Positions 24,890 through 34,331 of a DNA stretch of 53,286 bases are shown here, in pieces. The DNA lies in contig CAYGPG010000012.1 of the NCBI GenBank assembly GCA_964351905.1, positions 1 to 53,286 on the forward strand, read 5' to 3'. Numbering within the stretch: the stretch's first letter is position 1; each line of letters opens with the position of its first letter. The position numbers and the translations under genes are program-made. The DNA is from GCA-2708415 sp964351905. Lineage in GTDB: Bacteria > Pseudomonadota > Alphaproteobacteria > Micavibrionales > Micavibrionaceae. The notes below the pieces were generated by a model. It made no database searches and was not told the DNA's origin. It saw nothing but the letters and a program-made list of their open reading frames with translations.

Positions 24890-25900
24890 ATGTCACGAGC
24901 AATCATGAAGAATTTAGTAAAAATATCGCTTTTAAGTCTTTTTTTATTTTTGGGGGCGTGTTCAGAAGCACGCTACGCCGCACATGTTGTAAAACAAATT
25001 CCATTACCAGGGGATCGTGAAGAGCCAACAGGCTATTTTAAAGTCGGTAATGGTTACACAATAAAAGGCCGTCGCTATTATCCGAAAGAGACCTATAATT
25101 ATACTCAAACAGGTGTGGCATCATGGTATGGACCAGGATTTCATGGCAAACTAACCGCCAATGGTGAAATTTTTGATGAAAATGAAATGACGGCGGCTCA
25201 TAAAACACTTCAAATGCCGAGCATTGTGCGTGTGACTAATTTATCCAATGGAAGAACAGCTATTTTACGTGTGAATGATCGTGGGCCTTTTGCCCATGAC
25301 CGTATTATAGATGTATCCAAACGTGCGGCTAGCGTTCTTGGCTTTAAAAGTAAGGGAACAGCGAAAGTTAGAATGGAAGTTTTAAGCGGGCCGAGTAAGG
25401 AAGTCGCTTCAAGATCTAAGGCTGGTTATAGTACAAAAGGATACGAAGTCGCTTTGGCTAATTCTGATGGGCGTATCACACCTTCAGAAAGCACAGTTGT
25501 GCAACGTGTTGCCATGAACCCAACTATTCAAACATCTCCTGTTAAACCCCTGCCGCAAGCCGCAATCGCCGATGCAAATAGTAACTACGTTCCAACGCCC
25601 CCTTTAAGAAAGCCTATGGCGGTTGAGGCTGTATCTCTTAGGGATACGCCTATACCACCAGCTATTCCTACAGGAAATATTTATGTTCAAACTGCAGCTT
25701 TCTCTCAAGAAGCAAGTGCTTTGGCTTACAGCAGTAAAATGGCTTCTTTTGGCCCATCTAAAGTTTATTTTGCGCAATCAAATGGAAAACCAATTTATCG
25801 CGTGCGTTTAGGACCATATGAAGATAGAATTGCTGCGTCTCAAGTCAAAAATATATTACAACAAAATGGTAATAATAATGCCGTTATTGTTAGTGACTAA
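24890..25900 (+). CDS. rlpA: RlpA-family septal lytic transglycosylase lipoprotein with SPOR domain
   Basis: RlpA cleaves naked glycan strands at the division site. A lipoprotein signal ends LFLFLGAC, so the protein is lipid-anchored after cleavage. The double-psi beta-barrel is at about residues 60-165, with TGVASWYGPGFHGKLTANGE and TAILRVNDRGPFAHDRIIDV, where the catalytic Glu and Asp fit the family. A proline-rich linker (about 190-265) leads to a C-terminal SPOR domain (GNIYVQTAAFSQEASALAYS to end), which binds denuded septal glycan. An ATG at 24905 is an equally good start. It begins 11 bases after mltB. Confidence 0.92.
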   Translation: MSRAIMKNLVKISLLSLFLFLGACSEARYAAHVVKQIPLPGDREEPTGYFKVGNGYTIKGRRYYPKETYNYTQTGVASWYGPGFHGKLTANGEIFDENEMTAAHKTLQMPSIVRVTNLSNGRTAILRVNDRGPFAHDRIIDVSKRAASVLGFKSKGTAKVRMEVLSGPSKEVASRSKAGYSTKGYEVALANSDGRITPSESTVVQRVAMNPTIQTSPVKPLPQAAIADANSNYVPTPPLRKPMAVEAVSLRDTPIPPAIPTGNIYVQTAAFSQEASALAYSSKMASFGPSKVYFAQSNGKPIYRVRLGPYEDRIAASQVKNILQQNGNNNAVIVSD

Positions 25901-25929
25901 ACCATTTAAATTAAATAACTATAAAACCC

Positions 25930-27048
25930 ATGAAAAATTTATTTCTAAGCCTATTTATCATCTGCCTTTTGCCTTTAAGCGTAAAAGCAGAAATGACGAG
26001 TGCTAAGCAAGCATATATTATTGATTATGAAACAGGCCAAGCTTTATTAAAAAAGAATGCCGATACCAAAATGCCTACATCATCCATGAGTAAGGTTATG
26101 ACGATGTATATGGTTTTTGATGCCATCGAAAATGGCATTATTGAAATGGATAGTGAATTCACCGTCAGTGAAAAAGCATGGGCTAAGGGTGGCTCTAAAA
26201 TGTTTGTTGATTTGGGTAAAAAAATATCTGTCAAAGATTTGGTACAGGGCGTTATCGTGCAATCAGGGAATGATGCCACTATTGTTTTGGCTGAAGGGCT
26301 TGAAGGCAGTGAAGAGCGTTTTGCAAATAAAATGACAGATAGGGCGCGCGAACTAGGCATGAAAAATAGTAATTTTAAAAATGCAAGTGGTTGGCCAGAT
26401 TCTGATCATTATTCAACGGCAGAAGACTTATCAATTATGGCCAGGGCAATGATTAAAAATTTCCCCAAACATTATAAATATTTCTCTCAAAAAGAATTTA
26501 CTTATAACAACATTAAGCAGCAAAATCGTAATCCTTTGATATATCGCAATATGGGTGCAGACGGCATGAAAACAGGCCATACAGAAGCAGGGGGCTATGG
26601 CCTTATTGGCACGGCAAAACGGGATGGTCGCCGTGTTATTATGGTGGTTAATGGTCTAGATTCCGAAAAAACCCGCGCTGAAGAATCTGCAAGACTCATT
26701 GATTGGGCTCTCAATAATTTTGTGAATGTTGATTTATTGCCTGCTGATACAATTATAGATCAGGCTTCCGTTGTTTATGGAGAGCAAGAAACTGTTAATC
26801 TAAAAATCAAAGATAAAATAAGACTAACCGTTCCACGTGCAGATCGGGACAATATAACTTATTCAATTTCATATAAATCACCCTTAATAGCACCTGTTCC
26901 GGCAGATCAAGAAATTGGTTCCTTGACGGTCAACATCCCTGACATAGAAAAACAAACTTACCCAATTTTTACGGCGCAAGATGTAGATGAACTTGGTTTT
27001 GTAAGCAAGACATTCCAAAAAATAAAACAATCAATTTTGAGTCAATAA
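25930..27048 (+). CDS. D-alanyl-D-alanine carboxypeptidase (PBP5/DacF type)
   Basis: This penicillin-binding protein trims the terminal D-Ala from peptidoglycan stem peptides. A signal peptide covers residues 1-20. The serine peptidase motifs are Ser52-Met-Ser-Lys55, Ser112-Gly-Asn114 and Lys214-Thr-Gly216 in DGMKTGHTEAGG. The C-terminal beta domain (about 265-350) is typical of PBP5. The last 20 residues (VSKTFQKIKQSILSQ) could form the amphipathic membrane-attachment helix. The next gene, tmk, starts immediately after its stop. Confidence 0.93.
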   Translation: MKNLFLSLFIICLLPLSVKAEMTSAKQAYIIDYETGQALLKKNADTKMPTSSMSKVMTMYMVFDAIENGIIEMDSEFTVSEKAWAKGGSKMFVDLGKKISVKDLVQGVIVQSGNDATIVLAEGLEGSEERFANKMTDRARELGMKNSNFKNASGWPDSDHYSTAEDLSIMARAMIKNFPKHYKYFSQKEFTYNNIKQQNRNPLIYRNMGADGMKTGHTEAGGYGLIGTAKRDGRRVIMVVNGLDSEKTRAEESARLIDWALNNFVNVDLLPADTIIDQASVVYGEQETVNLKIKDKIRLTVPRADRDNITYSISYKSPLIAPVPADQEIGSLTVNIPDIEKQTYPIFTAQDVDELGFVSKTFQKIKQSILSQ

Positions 27049-27675
27049 ATGACAAGCGCCAACTTCATTACATTTGAAGGGGGAGAGGGTGTCGGTAAGA
27101 CAACACAAATCAAAAAACTTGAACAGTTTTTAAAATCAATCGACCAAGACGTTGTTGTAACGCGTGAACCTGGCGGCACTCTTGAGGCCGAAGCAATACG
27201 TAATCTAATTTTTTCTTCTGAATATGATGGTAAATGGTCTCCACAGGCAGAAACATTAATGATGTTTGCGGCGCGTACCATGCACATCCGTGATGTTATT
27301 CAACCCGCATTGGGAAATAGGAAAACAGTAATTTGTGATCGTTTTATGGACTCTACGCGGGTCTACCAAGGCATCGTTAACAATGTATCTTTCGATTTTA
27401 TTCGTCAATTAGAGGATAATATCATTGGTGATTTTATGCCTTCTCTAACCTTTGTTTTGGATCTTCCTGCTGATACGGCGATGCTACGGGTACAAAGTAG
27501 AGGCGCAGAAAATAATAATGACCGTGGTGATTTAGAATTTTACGAGAAATTACGTCAGGGTTTTTTAAAAATTGCCAAAAATGAGCCAGAACGTTGTATA
27601 GTTATTGATGCAGATAGATCGGAAGAAGATATTGCACAAGACATACAAGATATTTTGCAAGGTAAATTGAGTTAA
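27049..27675 (+). CDS. tmk: thymidylate kinase
   Basis: It phosphorylates dTMP to dTDP for DNA synthesis. The 208 residues show the P-loop FEGGEGVGKTTQ, the dTMP-binding TREPGGTLEAEAIRN, the DR motif in VICDRFMDSTRVYQG and the lid region RVQSRGAENNNDRGDLEF. The arginine-bearing lid fits the type II (E. coli-like) class (inference). Directly follows the carboxypeptidase gene and precedes holB by two bases. Confidence 0.95.
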   Translation: MTSANFITFEGGEGVGKTTQIKKLEQFLKSIDQDVVVTREPGGTLEAEAIRNLIFSSEYDGKWSPQAETLMMFAARTMHIRDVIQPALGNRKTVICDRFMDSTRVYQGIVNNVSFDFIRQLEDNIIGDFMPSLTFVLDLPADTAMLRVQSRGAENNNDRGDLEFYEKLRQGFLKIAKNEPERCIVIDADRSEEDIAQDIQDILQGKLS

Positions 27676-27677
27676 CT

Positions 27678-28826
27678 ATGTTTGATGATTTTGAAACATT
27701 TGATCAAGAAGCGGCAGGGTTTGAACCCGCTTTTGATGAACCAGAAGGTTTATTACCACCCCGTGAGGCTTCAATATGTTTAGGACATGAGGCCGTTGAG
27801 AAAAATTTATTAGAGCTTATTGATACGAATGCGCTGCCGCACGCCTTAATATTAAATGGCGTGAAGGGGATTGGTAAATCTACTTTTGCGTTTCGACTTG
27901 CGCGATATTTATTAAAATCAGGCATACAAGATGGCGCACAAGACAGTCTTTTTGGTGAAGCCGCCCCTGCTAATAAAGCCACTAGCTTAGAAATAGATAA
28001 AGATGATCCGGTGTTTTCAAGGGTAATGTCGGGTGGACATCCTGATCTTCTCACGATTGAGCGCCCTCTTGATGCGCGAAAAGGCACTAAAAAAGGTAAC
28101 GTAGATGTCGAAACGGCACGTAAAGTTGCCCCATTTTTACGCATGACCTCTTCCAAGGGTGGGTGGCGTGTTGTCATTATCGATGATGCCGATACCATGA
28201 ACCGTAATGCGCAAAATGCAATGTTAAAGATATTGGAAGAACCTCCTAAACACGCCCTAATCCTTCTTGTGACGCATCGCTTAGGCGCGCTTATACCTAC
28301 TATTCGCTCCAGATGTCGTGTTATTAACTTTAATCCTTTAGATTTAGATATTTTTAAAGATTTGATGGCCAAAGAAGTTGGCAGCCAGTTGAAAAGCGAA
28401 CAAATGTTAACCCTTAATGCGCTTGCGCAAGGTAGTGTTGGGAACGCGCAAAAAATTATTCAATCTGAAGGGTTGGAAATAGCGGAACAAATTTTGACTT
28501 TGCTTGAAAACTACCCTGATTTTAATTGGGTTGATATTCACCATATGGCAGATCAGTTGGGTAGGGCAGGCCAAGATGAAAAATTTAAAATGTTTGAAAC
28601 TGTATTTTTATGGGTGATACAAAATTATATATACGCACTGGCCAAGAATGAAGCTCTGCCTGCACCTTTTCTAGAGCCAAAATATAATGCTCTTTTTGTA
28701 AATTATGACCTCAAAAAACTTTTAGAAATTTTAGAAAATCTTCAATCTCATTTTAACAGAGTATGGTTTTCAAATTTAGACAAGCGCAATGGCGTGATTG
28801 AAGCATTCAATATTATTAAGGGTTAA
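27678..28826 (+). CDS. holB: DNA polymerase III subunit delta'
   Basis: Clamp-loader subunit of the replicative polymerase. The AAA+ domain carries the P-loop GVKGIGKSTFAFRLARYL and the sensor region VVIIDDADTMNRNAQNAMLK with LEEPPKHALILLVTH, SRCRVINF. A 60-residue N-terminal lead is normal in Alphaproteobacteria. No zinc-cysteine module is present, again as expected for this class. The gene normally precedes metG here; instead it converges on trmB with a four-base overlap. Confidence 0.92.
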   Translation: MFDDFETFDQEAAGFEPAFDEPEGLLPPREASICLGHEAVEKNLLELIDTNALPHALILNGVKGIGKSTFAFRLARYLLKSGIQDGAQDSLFGEAAPANKATSLEIDKDDPVFSRVMSGGHPDLLTIERPLDARKGTKKGNVDVETARKVAPFLRMTSSKGGWRVVIIDDADTMNRNAQNAMLKILEEPPKHALILLVTHRLGALIPTIRSRCRVINFNPLDLDIFKDLMAKEVGSQLKSEQMLTLNALAQGSVGNAQKIIQSEGLEIAEQILTLLENYPDFNWVDIHHMADQLGRAGQDEKFKMFETVFLWVIQNYIYALAKNEALPAPFLEPKYNALFVNYDLKKLLEILENLQSHFNRVWFSNLDKRNGVIEAFNIIKG

Positions 28827-29527
28827 TTGCCTTTTTTCACAAAAAACAAATAGTGCATTTTATCAGCGCCCTTTGCCCCTTTGGTTTCATACCGTGTTGG
28901 AATCCAGTCGTTTGATGGAATACGCCAATCATCTGCTTTTTCTGCTGTCCATTCAAAATCAGGATGAAGAGTTGTTTCTGTTACCATCCATTCTATCAAA
29001 TCTTTCACGTCCGTTGACATGATGAGTTGTCCGCTTTGTTTTAAAACTTTTGAAAACAAAGCTAGATTGTCTTGATTAATAATGCGGCGTTGATGATGGC
29101 GTTTTTTATGCCACGGGTCAGGGTTTAACACGTAAATTTGATCTATAGAATTTGACTCTAAAGACTTCACCAACGGAATGGCATCATCCATGTGAAGCCG
29201 CACATTTTCTCCGCTTACGTTTTCATCTTCATCAATCTCTTTTAAAAAAGCAGTCATGCCATTTACAAAAGGTTCGGCGCCAATAAATCCGTTTTCGGGA
29301 GCGCGGCGCATCATCTCGGCCAAGTGTTCTCCATTGCCAAATCCAATCTCCAATATCGTTTTTTTAGGAGTGAAATCAAAAAGAGAAGAGGGCACTAAAT
29401 CGCTTCTCTTGGAAAGAAACTTCTCGCCAATTTTCATGTCTTGAAACATCGTATCAAGAAGGTTTTGACGCGTTTTATTGATTTTACGGCCCATGCGCCG
29501 CCCATAAAAACGCCATTCTGTATTCAT
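28823..29527 (-). CDS. trmB: tRNA (guanine-N7-)-methyltransferase
   Basis: TrmB makes m7G46 in the tRNA variable loop. The 234 residues have the YGRRMGRKINKTRQ lead, the SAM motif LEIGFGNGEHLAEMMRR, the catalytic region NPDPWHKKRHHQRRI and the terminal ETKGAKGADKMHYLFF. It is the last gene of the leftward miaB-to-trmB series and follows metK by six bases. The pair metK-trmB is common in this class. Confidence 0.95.
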   Translation of the reverse strand: MNTEWRFYGRRMGRKINKTRQNLLDTMFQDMKIGEKFLSKRSDLVPSSLFDFTPKKTILEIGFGNGEHLAEMMRRAPENGFIGAEPFVNGMTAFLKEIDEDENVSGENVRLHMDDAIPLVKSLESNSIDQIYVLNPDPWHKKRHHQRRIINQDNLALFSKVLKQSGQLIMSTDVKDLIEWMVTETTLHPDFEWTAEKADDWRIPSNDWIPTRYETKGAKGADKMHYLFFVKKGN

Positions 29528-29533
29528 CGCAAA

Positions 29534-30748
29534 CTAGCCAATAGCATTATGAAGTGAATCTATTAGATCTGTTTTTTCCCATGAAAAACCACCATCTGCT
29601 TCTGGTTCACGACCAAAATGGCCATAGGCCGCCGTGCGCGCATAAATAGGTTTATGAAGATCAAGGTGTTTACGAATACCCATCGGCGATAAATCAATTG
29701 ATTTTGTAATGGCTTGTTCTAAAACTGTTTCTGGAATTGTTCCTGTTCCATGCGTATTCACAAATAAGGAAATAGGCTTCGCGACCCCAATCGCATAGGA
29801 CACCTGAATAGTACATTTATCAGCATAACCTGCGGCAACGATGTTCTTGGCCACATAACGTGCTGCATAAGCCGCAGAACGATCAACCTTTGTTGGGTCT
29901 TTACCTGAAAAGGCACCACCACCATGCGGCGCGGCGCCACCATAAGTATCAACAATGATTTTACGACCCGTTAGGCCTGCATCGCCAACAGGGCCACCAA
30001 TTACAAAACGGCCTGTAGGATTGACATACAGCTCTTGTTCTGGACACATCCAACCTTCTGGCAATGCTTTTTCAATATAAGGGCGGATAATTCCACGTAC
30101 CTCATCTTGATTAAGATTTTCAGCATGTTGTGATGATACGACAACCGATGCGGCGCCAACAGGTGTGCCATTTTTATAGACTAAAGAAATTTGCGATTTT
30201 GCATCAGGCCCTAATTTATCTTTTAAAGCGCCTTCATGACGCGCTTCTGCCAATGTGCGTAAAATATCATGCGAATATTGAATAGCCGCAGGCATTAAGG
30301 AATCTGTTTCACAACAGGCATAGCCAAACATAATGCCTTGGTCACCGGCACCTTCGGCATCAACGCCCTGAGCAATATCAACGGATTGTGAATGGGCGCG
30401 GATATCAAATCTTGCTGTTTTCCAGCTAAAGCCTTTTTGATCGTACCCAATTTTTTTCACAACGTTACGCGCAATTTCTTCCATTGCGTCAGGTGTTATA
30501 GAATCTGGTCCTCGTGTTTCGCCAAAAATCCCAACATAATCTGTGGTTACGGCTGTCTCAACCGCAACACGACTTTGTGGGTCGGCTTCTAAAAAAGCAT
30601 CAACGATGGCATCAGAAATTTGATCACAAATTTTATCTGGATGTCCTTCTGAGACGGACTCACTTGTAAAAGTATAATCTTTTAAATTTGCATTACTGTT
30701 AATTTGTTTATCAACTTCAGCTAAGTTAGCGACATTATTTTGAGACAT
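29534..30748 (-). CDS. metK: S-adenosylmethionine synthetase
   Basis: MetK makes SAM from methionine and ATP. Motifs are SVSEGHPDKICDQISDAIV, GAGDQGIMFGYA, and the glycine-rich GGAAPHGGGAFSGKDPTKVD with Lys and Asp ligands of the triphosphate. The 404 residues include about 15 extra polar N-terminal residues before the conserved TFTSESVSEGH. I found no SAM riboswitch in the 68 bases upstream. SAM feeds the adjacent trmB and, elsewhere in the window, ccrM and miaB. Confidence 0.97.
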   Translation of the reverse strand: MSQNNVANLAEVDKQINSNANLKDYTFTSESVSEGHPDKICDQISDAIVDAFLEADPQSRVAVETAVTTDYVGIFGETRGPDSITPDAMEEIARNVVKKIGYDQKGFSWKTARFDIRAHSQSVDIAQGVDAEGAGDQGIMFGYACCETDSLMPAAIQYSHDILRTLAEARHEGALKDKLGPDAKSQISLVYKNGTPVGAASVVVSSQHAENLNQDEVRGIIRPYIEKALPEGWMCPEQELYVNPTGRFVIGGPVGDAGLTGRKIIVDTYGGAAPHGGGAFSGKDPTKVDRSAAYAARYVAKNIVAAGYADKCTIQVSYAIGVAKPISLFVNTHGTGTIPETVLEQAITKSIDLSPMGIRKHLDLHKPIYARTAAYGHFGREPEADGGFSWEKTDLIDSLHNAIG

Positions 30749-30816
30749 AAATCTACTTTCTAATTATATTTGTTGGAACAGAATACTAAGGGTGCAGCAG
30801 CTTAAAATCAAGTGTT

Positions 30817-31257
30817 TTAGCCTTCGACAGCGCCTTTTATAAATTTTAGGAGGTGTTTGCGGACTTTAGGGTCTTCAAGAGCACAATAATAATTTAACAG
30901 CTCTTTCTTTTCTTTGTAGGTCACATTTTTGCCAATGTCATAACCCGAAATACCTTCTTGGTCGTTGTCCGATAAACCAACAACGGAATCATCAACATCG
31001 ACGGTAAATTCAGAAATAGGGGTTTTAAGGGCGTGGCATAAAATCAAGATGCTTGTGAAGCTCAGTCGATTTAATCCCTTTTCATATTTTTGGAACTGTT
31101 GAAAAGAAACGTCTAAAATATCCGCTAATTCTGTTTGGCTCAAACCGCGCATTTCACGAATTTTGCGGATGCGCTCACCGATGCGGGAGTCAATCTCTTT
31201 CACTCGGCTTTTCTTTTTTTCGGATTCTTGAAATTGAATCTTTTGTTGTACGCTCAT
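30817..31257 (-). CDS. XRE-family transcriptional regulator
   Basis: A helix-turn-helix covers residues about 26-80: RIRKIREMRGLSQTELADIL, then VSFQQFQKYEKGLNRLSF. The rest is a small acidic and then helical tail ending LLKFIKGAVEG. This type of regulator is regularly found between lnt and metK in Alphaproteobacteria. The ATG at 31257 has GAGAAGA before it and is preferred over a start at 31314. Two inverted repeats lie just upstream and suggest autoregulation. Its targets are unknown. Confidence 0.85.
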   Translation of the reverse strand: MSVQQKIQFQESEKKKSRVKEIDSRIGERIRKIREMRGLSQTELADILDVSFQQFQKYEKGLNRLSFTSILILCHALKTPISEFTVDVDDSVVGLSDNDQEGISGYDIGKNVTYKEKKELLNYYCALEDPKVRKHLLKFIKGAVEG

Positions 31258-31273
31258 AATAATCTTCTCAAAA

Positions 31274-31312
31274 CTATCTATGTAAAAGATAGCAGAGCAT
31301 ATCAGAGTATGC
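31274..31312. promoter_or_regulatory. two dyads upstream of the XRE gene, candidate operators
   Basis: One dyad is CTATCT-N7-AGATAG (31274-31292), the other GCATA-N6-TATGC (31297-31312). They occupy the 66 bases between lnt and the XRE start. On the minus strand a TATCTT that could serve as a -10 lies in the first. The arms differ, so one or both may be chance. Confidence 0.35.
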
Positions 31313-31323
31313 AATCCATCAGT

Positions 31324-32898
31324 TCAGAGCGATGAGTTTCTTTTGTATATCAAATAAGAAGACAATAAGAATAAAAGGCATAAAAAAGGCCAGTCTTGAA
31401 GGCGAGCATATAATGTGGGCTCTTCTCTCATAAGCGGTAGATAGCTATTTAATACACCGCGTTCATTAAGGCTGGCTTGATTTAAAATTCGACCATTTCC
31501 ATCAATAACGCCTGAAACGCCTGTGTTGGCTGCGCGCATGACGGGAATACCATTCTCAATTGCTCTAAATTGGCTTTGCGCAAAATGCTGATAAGGGCCG
31601 GGACTATCGCCATACCATGCATCATTTGTGATAACCGCTATGTAAGACGGTCTATCTTTCCCTCGGCTTAACGCCAATTGTGGAAAAATGCTCTCGTAAC
31701 AAATGAGCGGCTTAAAGCTTGGCAAATTATCAATTGTTATAGTTTGCGGCCAGTCACCTTTTGCAAAGCCTGAAAAATTAGTCACCGTTTTTAGAGGTAT
31801 AAGATTTTGAAAAGGGATGTATTCACCAAAAGGAACAAGATGGCTTTTCGCATAAACTTGCTTTGCTCTTGCTTCAGGAGTCCAAGCGAGCAAGGCATTA
31901 TAAAATTGCCTTTGACCTGTGTTTGGATTTTCTTGTCTATTTAAGGCGCCAGCCAAAAGAATGTTTTTTACGCCCAAAAATCCGTAAATACGCTCATTAA
32001 TGGCTGGGTCATTTATAAAAGAAGGCGGCAGAGTTGTTTCTGGCCAAATTGTTATATTTTGGTGATCGTAATTGAATTTTTTCGTTGATAATTGGGAGAT
32101 AATTTCAAAATTTTCAACAAGCTTTTCTGGTCTCCATTTATCTGCTTGCGCGATATTAGGTTGAATAATTTCTAGGTTGACCTGTTCATTAAATTGAGTT
32201 GTATTGCCATTTAAATGAGCTGTTCCCCATAAGTAAGAACCTGAAAAAATCACGAATATAACCAAGGACAACGTAATTAAGGAGCGGCTCATTTTTGCGG
32301 CAAGCCACAACCCTAATACCCCCCCCCACAGCAGCGTTAAAAAACTTAAACCATACGGCCCAATTAAGCTGACAGTTTGGGCGATTGGCAGTGATCCAGC
32401 CCACGTGTAACCATACAAATTCCATGGAAATCCTGTAAACGCAAAACCACGCACCCATTCAGCGAAGCCAAGCGCGAGGCAAAAACCTAAATATTTAGCA
32501 ATCACACCACTGTTTTTAAGCGCAATGTGACCAATGGTTAGAAATAACGCAGGAAAAAACGCGAGTAAAACTGGTAAGCCAATAACAGCCATAGGCCATG
32601 CCCAAGCATAATCATTTCCTTCAACAAGAAGAGCGTTCCCAATCCAATAAAGTCCTGCAATAAAATATCCTAAGGAGAATAAGTATGAGGTAAAAAAGGC
32701 TTCTTTCTTATTTTTTGAAAACTGAAAAATAAGGAAGAAAAGGCCGAAACATAGAAATATTAAAGGCCATAAATTATACGGCGCCTGAATAAATGAAAGG
32801 GAGACACCTGCAATAAAAGTCAGAATAAATTTGTAAAATAAAGGCGCTGTTTTTAAGTTTTGTTTGAGCGTTTCTTTAAGTTTTGAAACTTTATGCAT
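31324..32898 (-). CDS. lnt: apolipoprotein N-acyltransferase
   Basis: Lnt adds the third acyl chain to the N-terminal cysteine of lipoproteins at the inner membrane. The 524 residues begin with about seven membrane helices, followed by the nitrilase-type periplasmic domain. The catalytic triad is Glu287 (IWPETTLPPS), Lys351 (YAKSHLVPFGEY) and Cys400 (PLICYESIF). The ATG at 32898 overlaps the corC stop by eight bases; a start at 32958 would overlap by 68 and adds an atypical lead. The rlpA product here is a predicted substrate. Confidence 0.94.
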   Translation of the reverse strand: MHKVSKLKETLKQNLKTAPLFYKFILTFIAGVSLSFIQAPYNLWPLIFLCFGLFFLIFQFSKNKKEAFFTSYLFSLGYFIAGLYWIGNALLVEGNDYAWAWPMAVIGLPVLLAFFPALFLTIGHIALKNSGVIAKYLGFCLALGFAEWVRGFAFTGFPWNLYGYTWAGSLPIAQTVSLIGPYGLSFLTLLWGGVLGLWLAAKMSRSLITLSLVIFVIFSGSYLWGTAHLNGNTTQFNEQVNLEIIQPNIAQADKWRPEKLVENFEIISQLSTKKFNYDHQNITIWPETTLPPSFINDPAINERIYGFLGVKNILLAGALNRQENPNTGQRQFYNALLAWTPEARAKQVYAKSHLVPFGEYIPFQNLIPLKTVTNFSGFAKGDWPQTITIDNLPSFKPLICYESIFPQLALSRGKDRPSYIAVITNDAWYGDSPGPYQHFAQSQFRAIENGIPVMRAANTGVSGVIDGNGRILNQASLNERGVLNSYLPLMREEPTLYARLQDWPFLCLLFLLSSYLIYKRNSSL

Positions 32899-33796
32899 CT
32901 TCAAGATTTTCTGGAATATTGCGAATACGTAGTGAATTGATACGACGTTGATCTGCATCTAAAATTTCAAACACCATACCACTATCATGTTTAATGACCT
33001 CACCACGGGCGGGTATACGGCTGGCTGTATAAAAAACAAGGCCGCCTAACGTATCAACTTCTTCACGCTCTTCGATGCTTAAAATTTGACCATATTTTTC
33101 TTCAAATTCTTCGACAGAAACACGTGAATCTGTTGTGAGTGAGCCATCAGAATTTTCAATAATTCGCGGGTCATCATCTTTATCAAACTCATCATCAAAT
33201 TCGCCTACGATAGCCTCAATGACATCACCAATCGTAACCAATCCATCAATACCGCCATATTCGTCAATGACCATGACCATGTGCTTTTTATCGCTCTGCA
33301 TTTTCAATAATAAATCAAGCACAGGAAGAGAAGGGGATACGATTGGAACGGGGCGAACCATCGATTTTAAATTCAAATCATTATTCGATGCCATAACAGA
33401 TAAAATATCTTTGATATGAACAGTTCCTAAAATCTCATCCATTGTTTCTTTGTAAACAGGAATACGGCTAAATTGCTTTTCTGATAAAAGCGCCATCAAG
33501 CTTTCTTGGTCTGCTTCCGATTCAATCGCAGCAATATCGGCGCGCGGAATCATAACATCCGTGACTGTCGTATTACGAAGCTTTAAAACATTGGAAATAA
33601 GCGCCTGTTCATGGCTGGCAATGTGAATGCCTTTATCTTCATCAAGCTCTTCTATATATTCTTCTAAAGCCTCACGAAGCGTGTCGTTACCGTTTTTAGG
33701 TTTGGAAAAAACGTTTCGAATACGTGTTAAGAGGCCCGCCTTATTGGCAGGCTTGATACTAGAGGGATCGTCCATGTCTGAGTTCGTTTTTAACAT
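32891..33796 (-). CDS. corC: CBS-domain and CorC/HlyC-domain protein
   Basis: Soluble member of the CorC/YbeX family, associated with magnesium/cobalt efflux and in E. coli with ribosome maturation. Two CBS repeats span about residues 70-200 (VTDVMIPRADIAAIESE and MVRPVPIVSPSLPVLDLLL). The C-terminal transporter-associated domain is about 213-297 (LTTDSRVSVEEFEEKYG onward). No membrane segment is present. Location between ybeY and lnt is the usual one. Confidence 0.92.
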   Translation of the reverse strand: MLKTNSDMDDPSSIKPANKAGLLTRIRNVFSKPKNGNDTLREALEEYIEELDEDKGIHIASHEQALISNVLKLRNTTVTDVMIPRADIAAIESEADQESLMALLSEKQFSRIPVYKETMDEILGTVHIKDILSVMASNNDLNLKSMVRPVPIVSPSLPVLDLLLKMQSDKKHMVMVIDEYGGIDGLVTIGDVIEAIVGEFDDEFDKDDDPRIIENSDGSLTTDSRVSVEEFEEKYGQILSIEEREEVDTLGGLVFYTASRIPARGEVIKHDSGMVFEILDADQRRINSLRIRNIPENLEDA

Positions 33797-33815
33797 CTGA
33801 AAATTATAGGGGAAA

Positions 33816-34331
33816 TTATCTCATAATACCAGTGTCTGTATAGGGGTTTTGAACATCTAACTGTTCTAAAATTCTAATCTCTAAGGTCTCCATATTTGTG
33901 GCATCATCATCATTCGTATGATCATATCCCAAAAGATGAAGGACACCATGAACCGTTAGATGCTTGATATGATCCATAAGGAATTTACCTTGTTCTTGGC
34001 ATTCTTTTACAATCGTGTCGTAAGACAATAAAACATCACCCAGATTATAAGGACTCATCATCGCTTCTTGTTCATAATCCTCTGAATCAATTGACGCAAA
34101 AGTAAGGACGTTTGTCGGGCTGTCTTTTTCCCGATATTCACGGTTTAAAACATGAAGCAAATCGTCGTTGGCTAAAACCAGACTGAGTTCAAGATCATGA
34201 TCTCTTATTTCTTTTGGATATTGGGCAGAGGATAATGCTTTTTCAGCACTAAGTTTTACTATCGCCTCTATATTACCCAATTTTTCCCAAATAGGGTCTT
34301 GGATAGAAATCTCAATTTCAATATGTCTCAT
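33816..34331 (-). CDS. ybeY: endoribonuclease YbeY
   Basis: YbeY is a single-strand RNase needed for 16S rRNA 3' maturation and ribosome quality control. The metal site is HGVLHLLGYDH with His128, His132 and His138. The conserved REKDSPTNVLTF and GDVLLSYDTI strands are present. The 171 residues are standard. The start codon follows the phoH stop with no gap. Confidence 0.95.
   Translation of the reverse strand: MRHIEIEISIQDPIWEKLGNIEAIVKLSAEKALSSAQYPKEIRDHDLELSLVLANDDLLHVLNREYREKDSPTNVLTFASIDSEDYEQEAMMSPYNLGDVLLSYDTIVKECQEQGKFLMDHIKHLTVHGVLHLLGYDHTNDDDATNMETLEIRILEQLDVQNPYTDTGIMR

Noticed and set aside
27704..28372. 222-codon open frame antisense to holB
   Set aside because: It mirrors the holB codons and has the Ser/Arg-rich composition typical of antisense shadows; holB itself shows clear AAA+ motifs.
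30749..30816. Possible SAM riboswitch ahead of metK
   Set aside because: The gap is only 68 bases and I could not match a SAM-II or related fold or its conserved segments.
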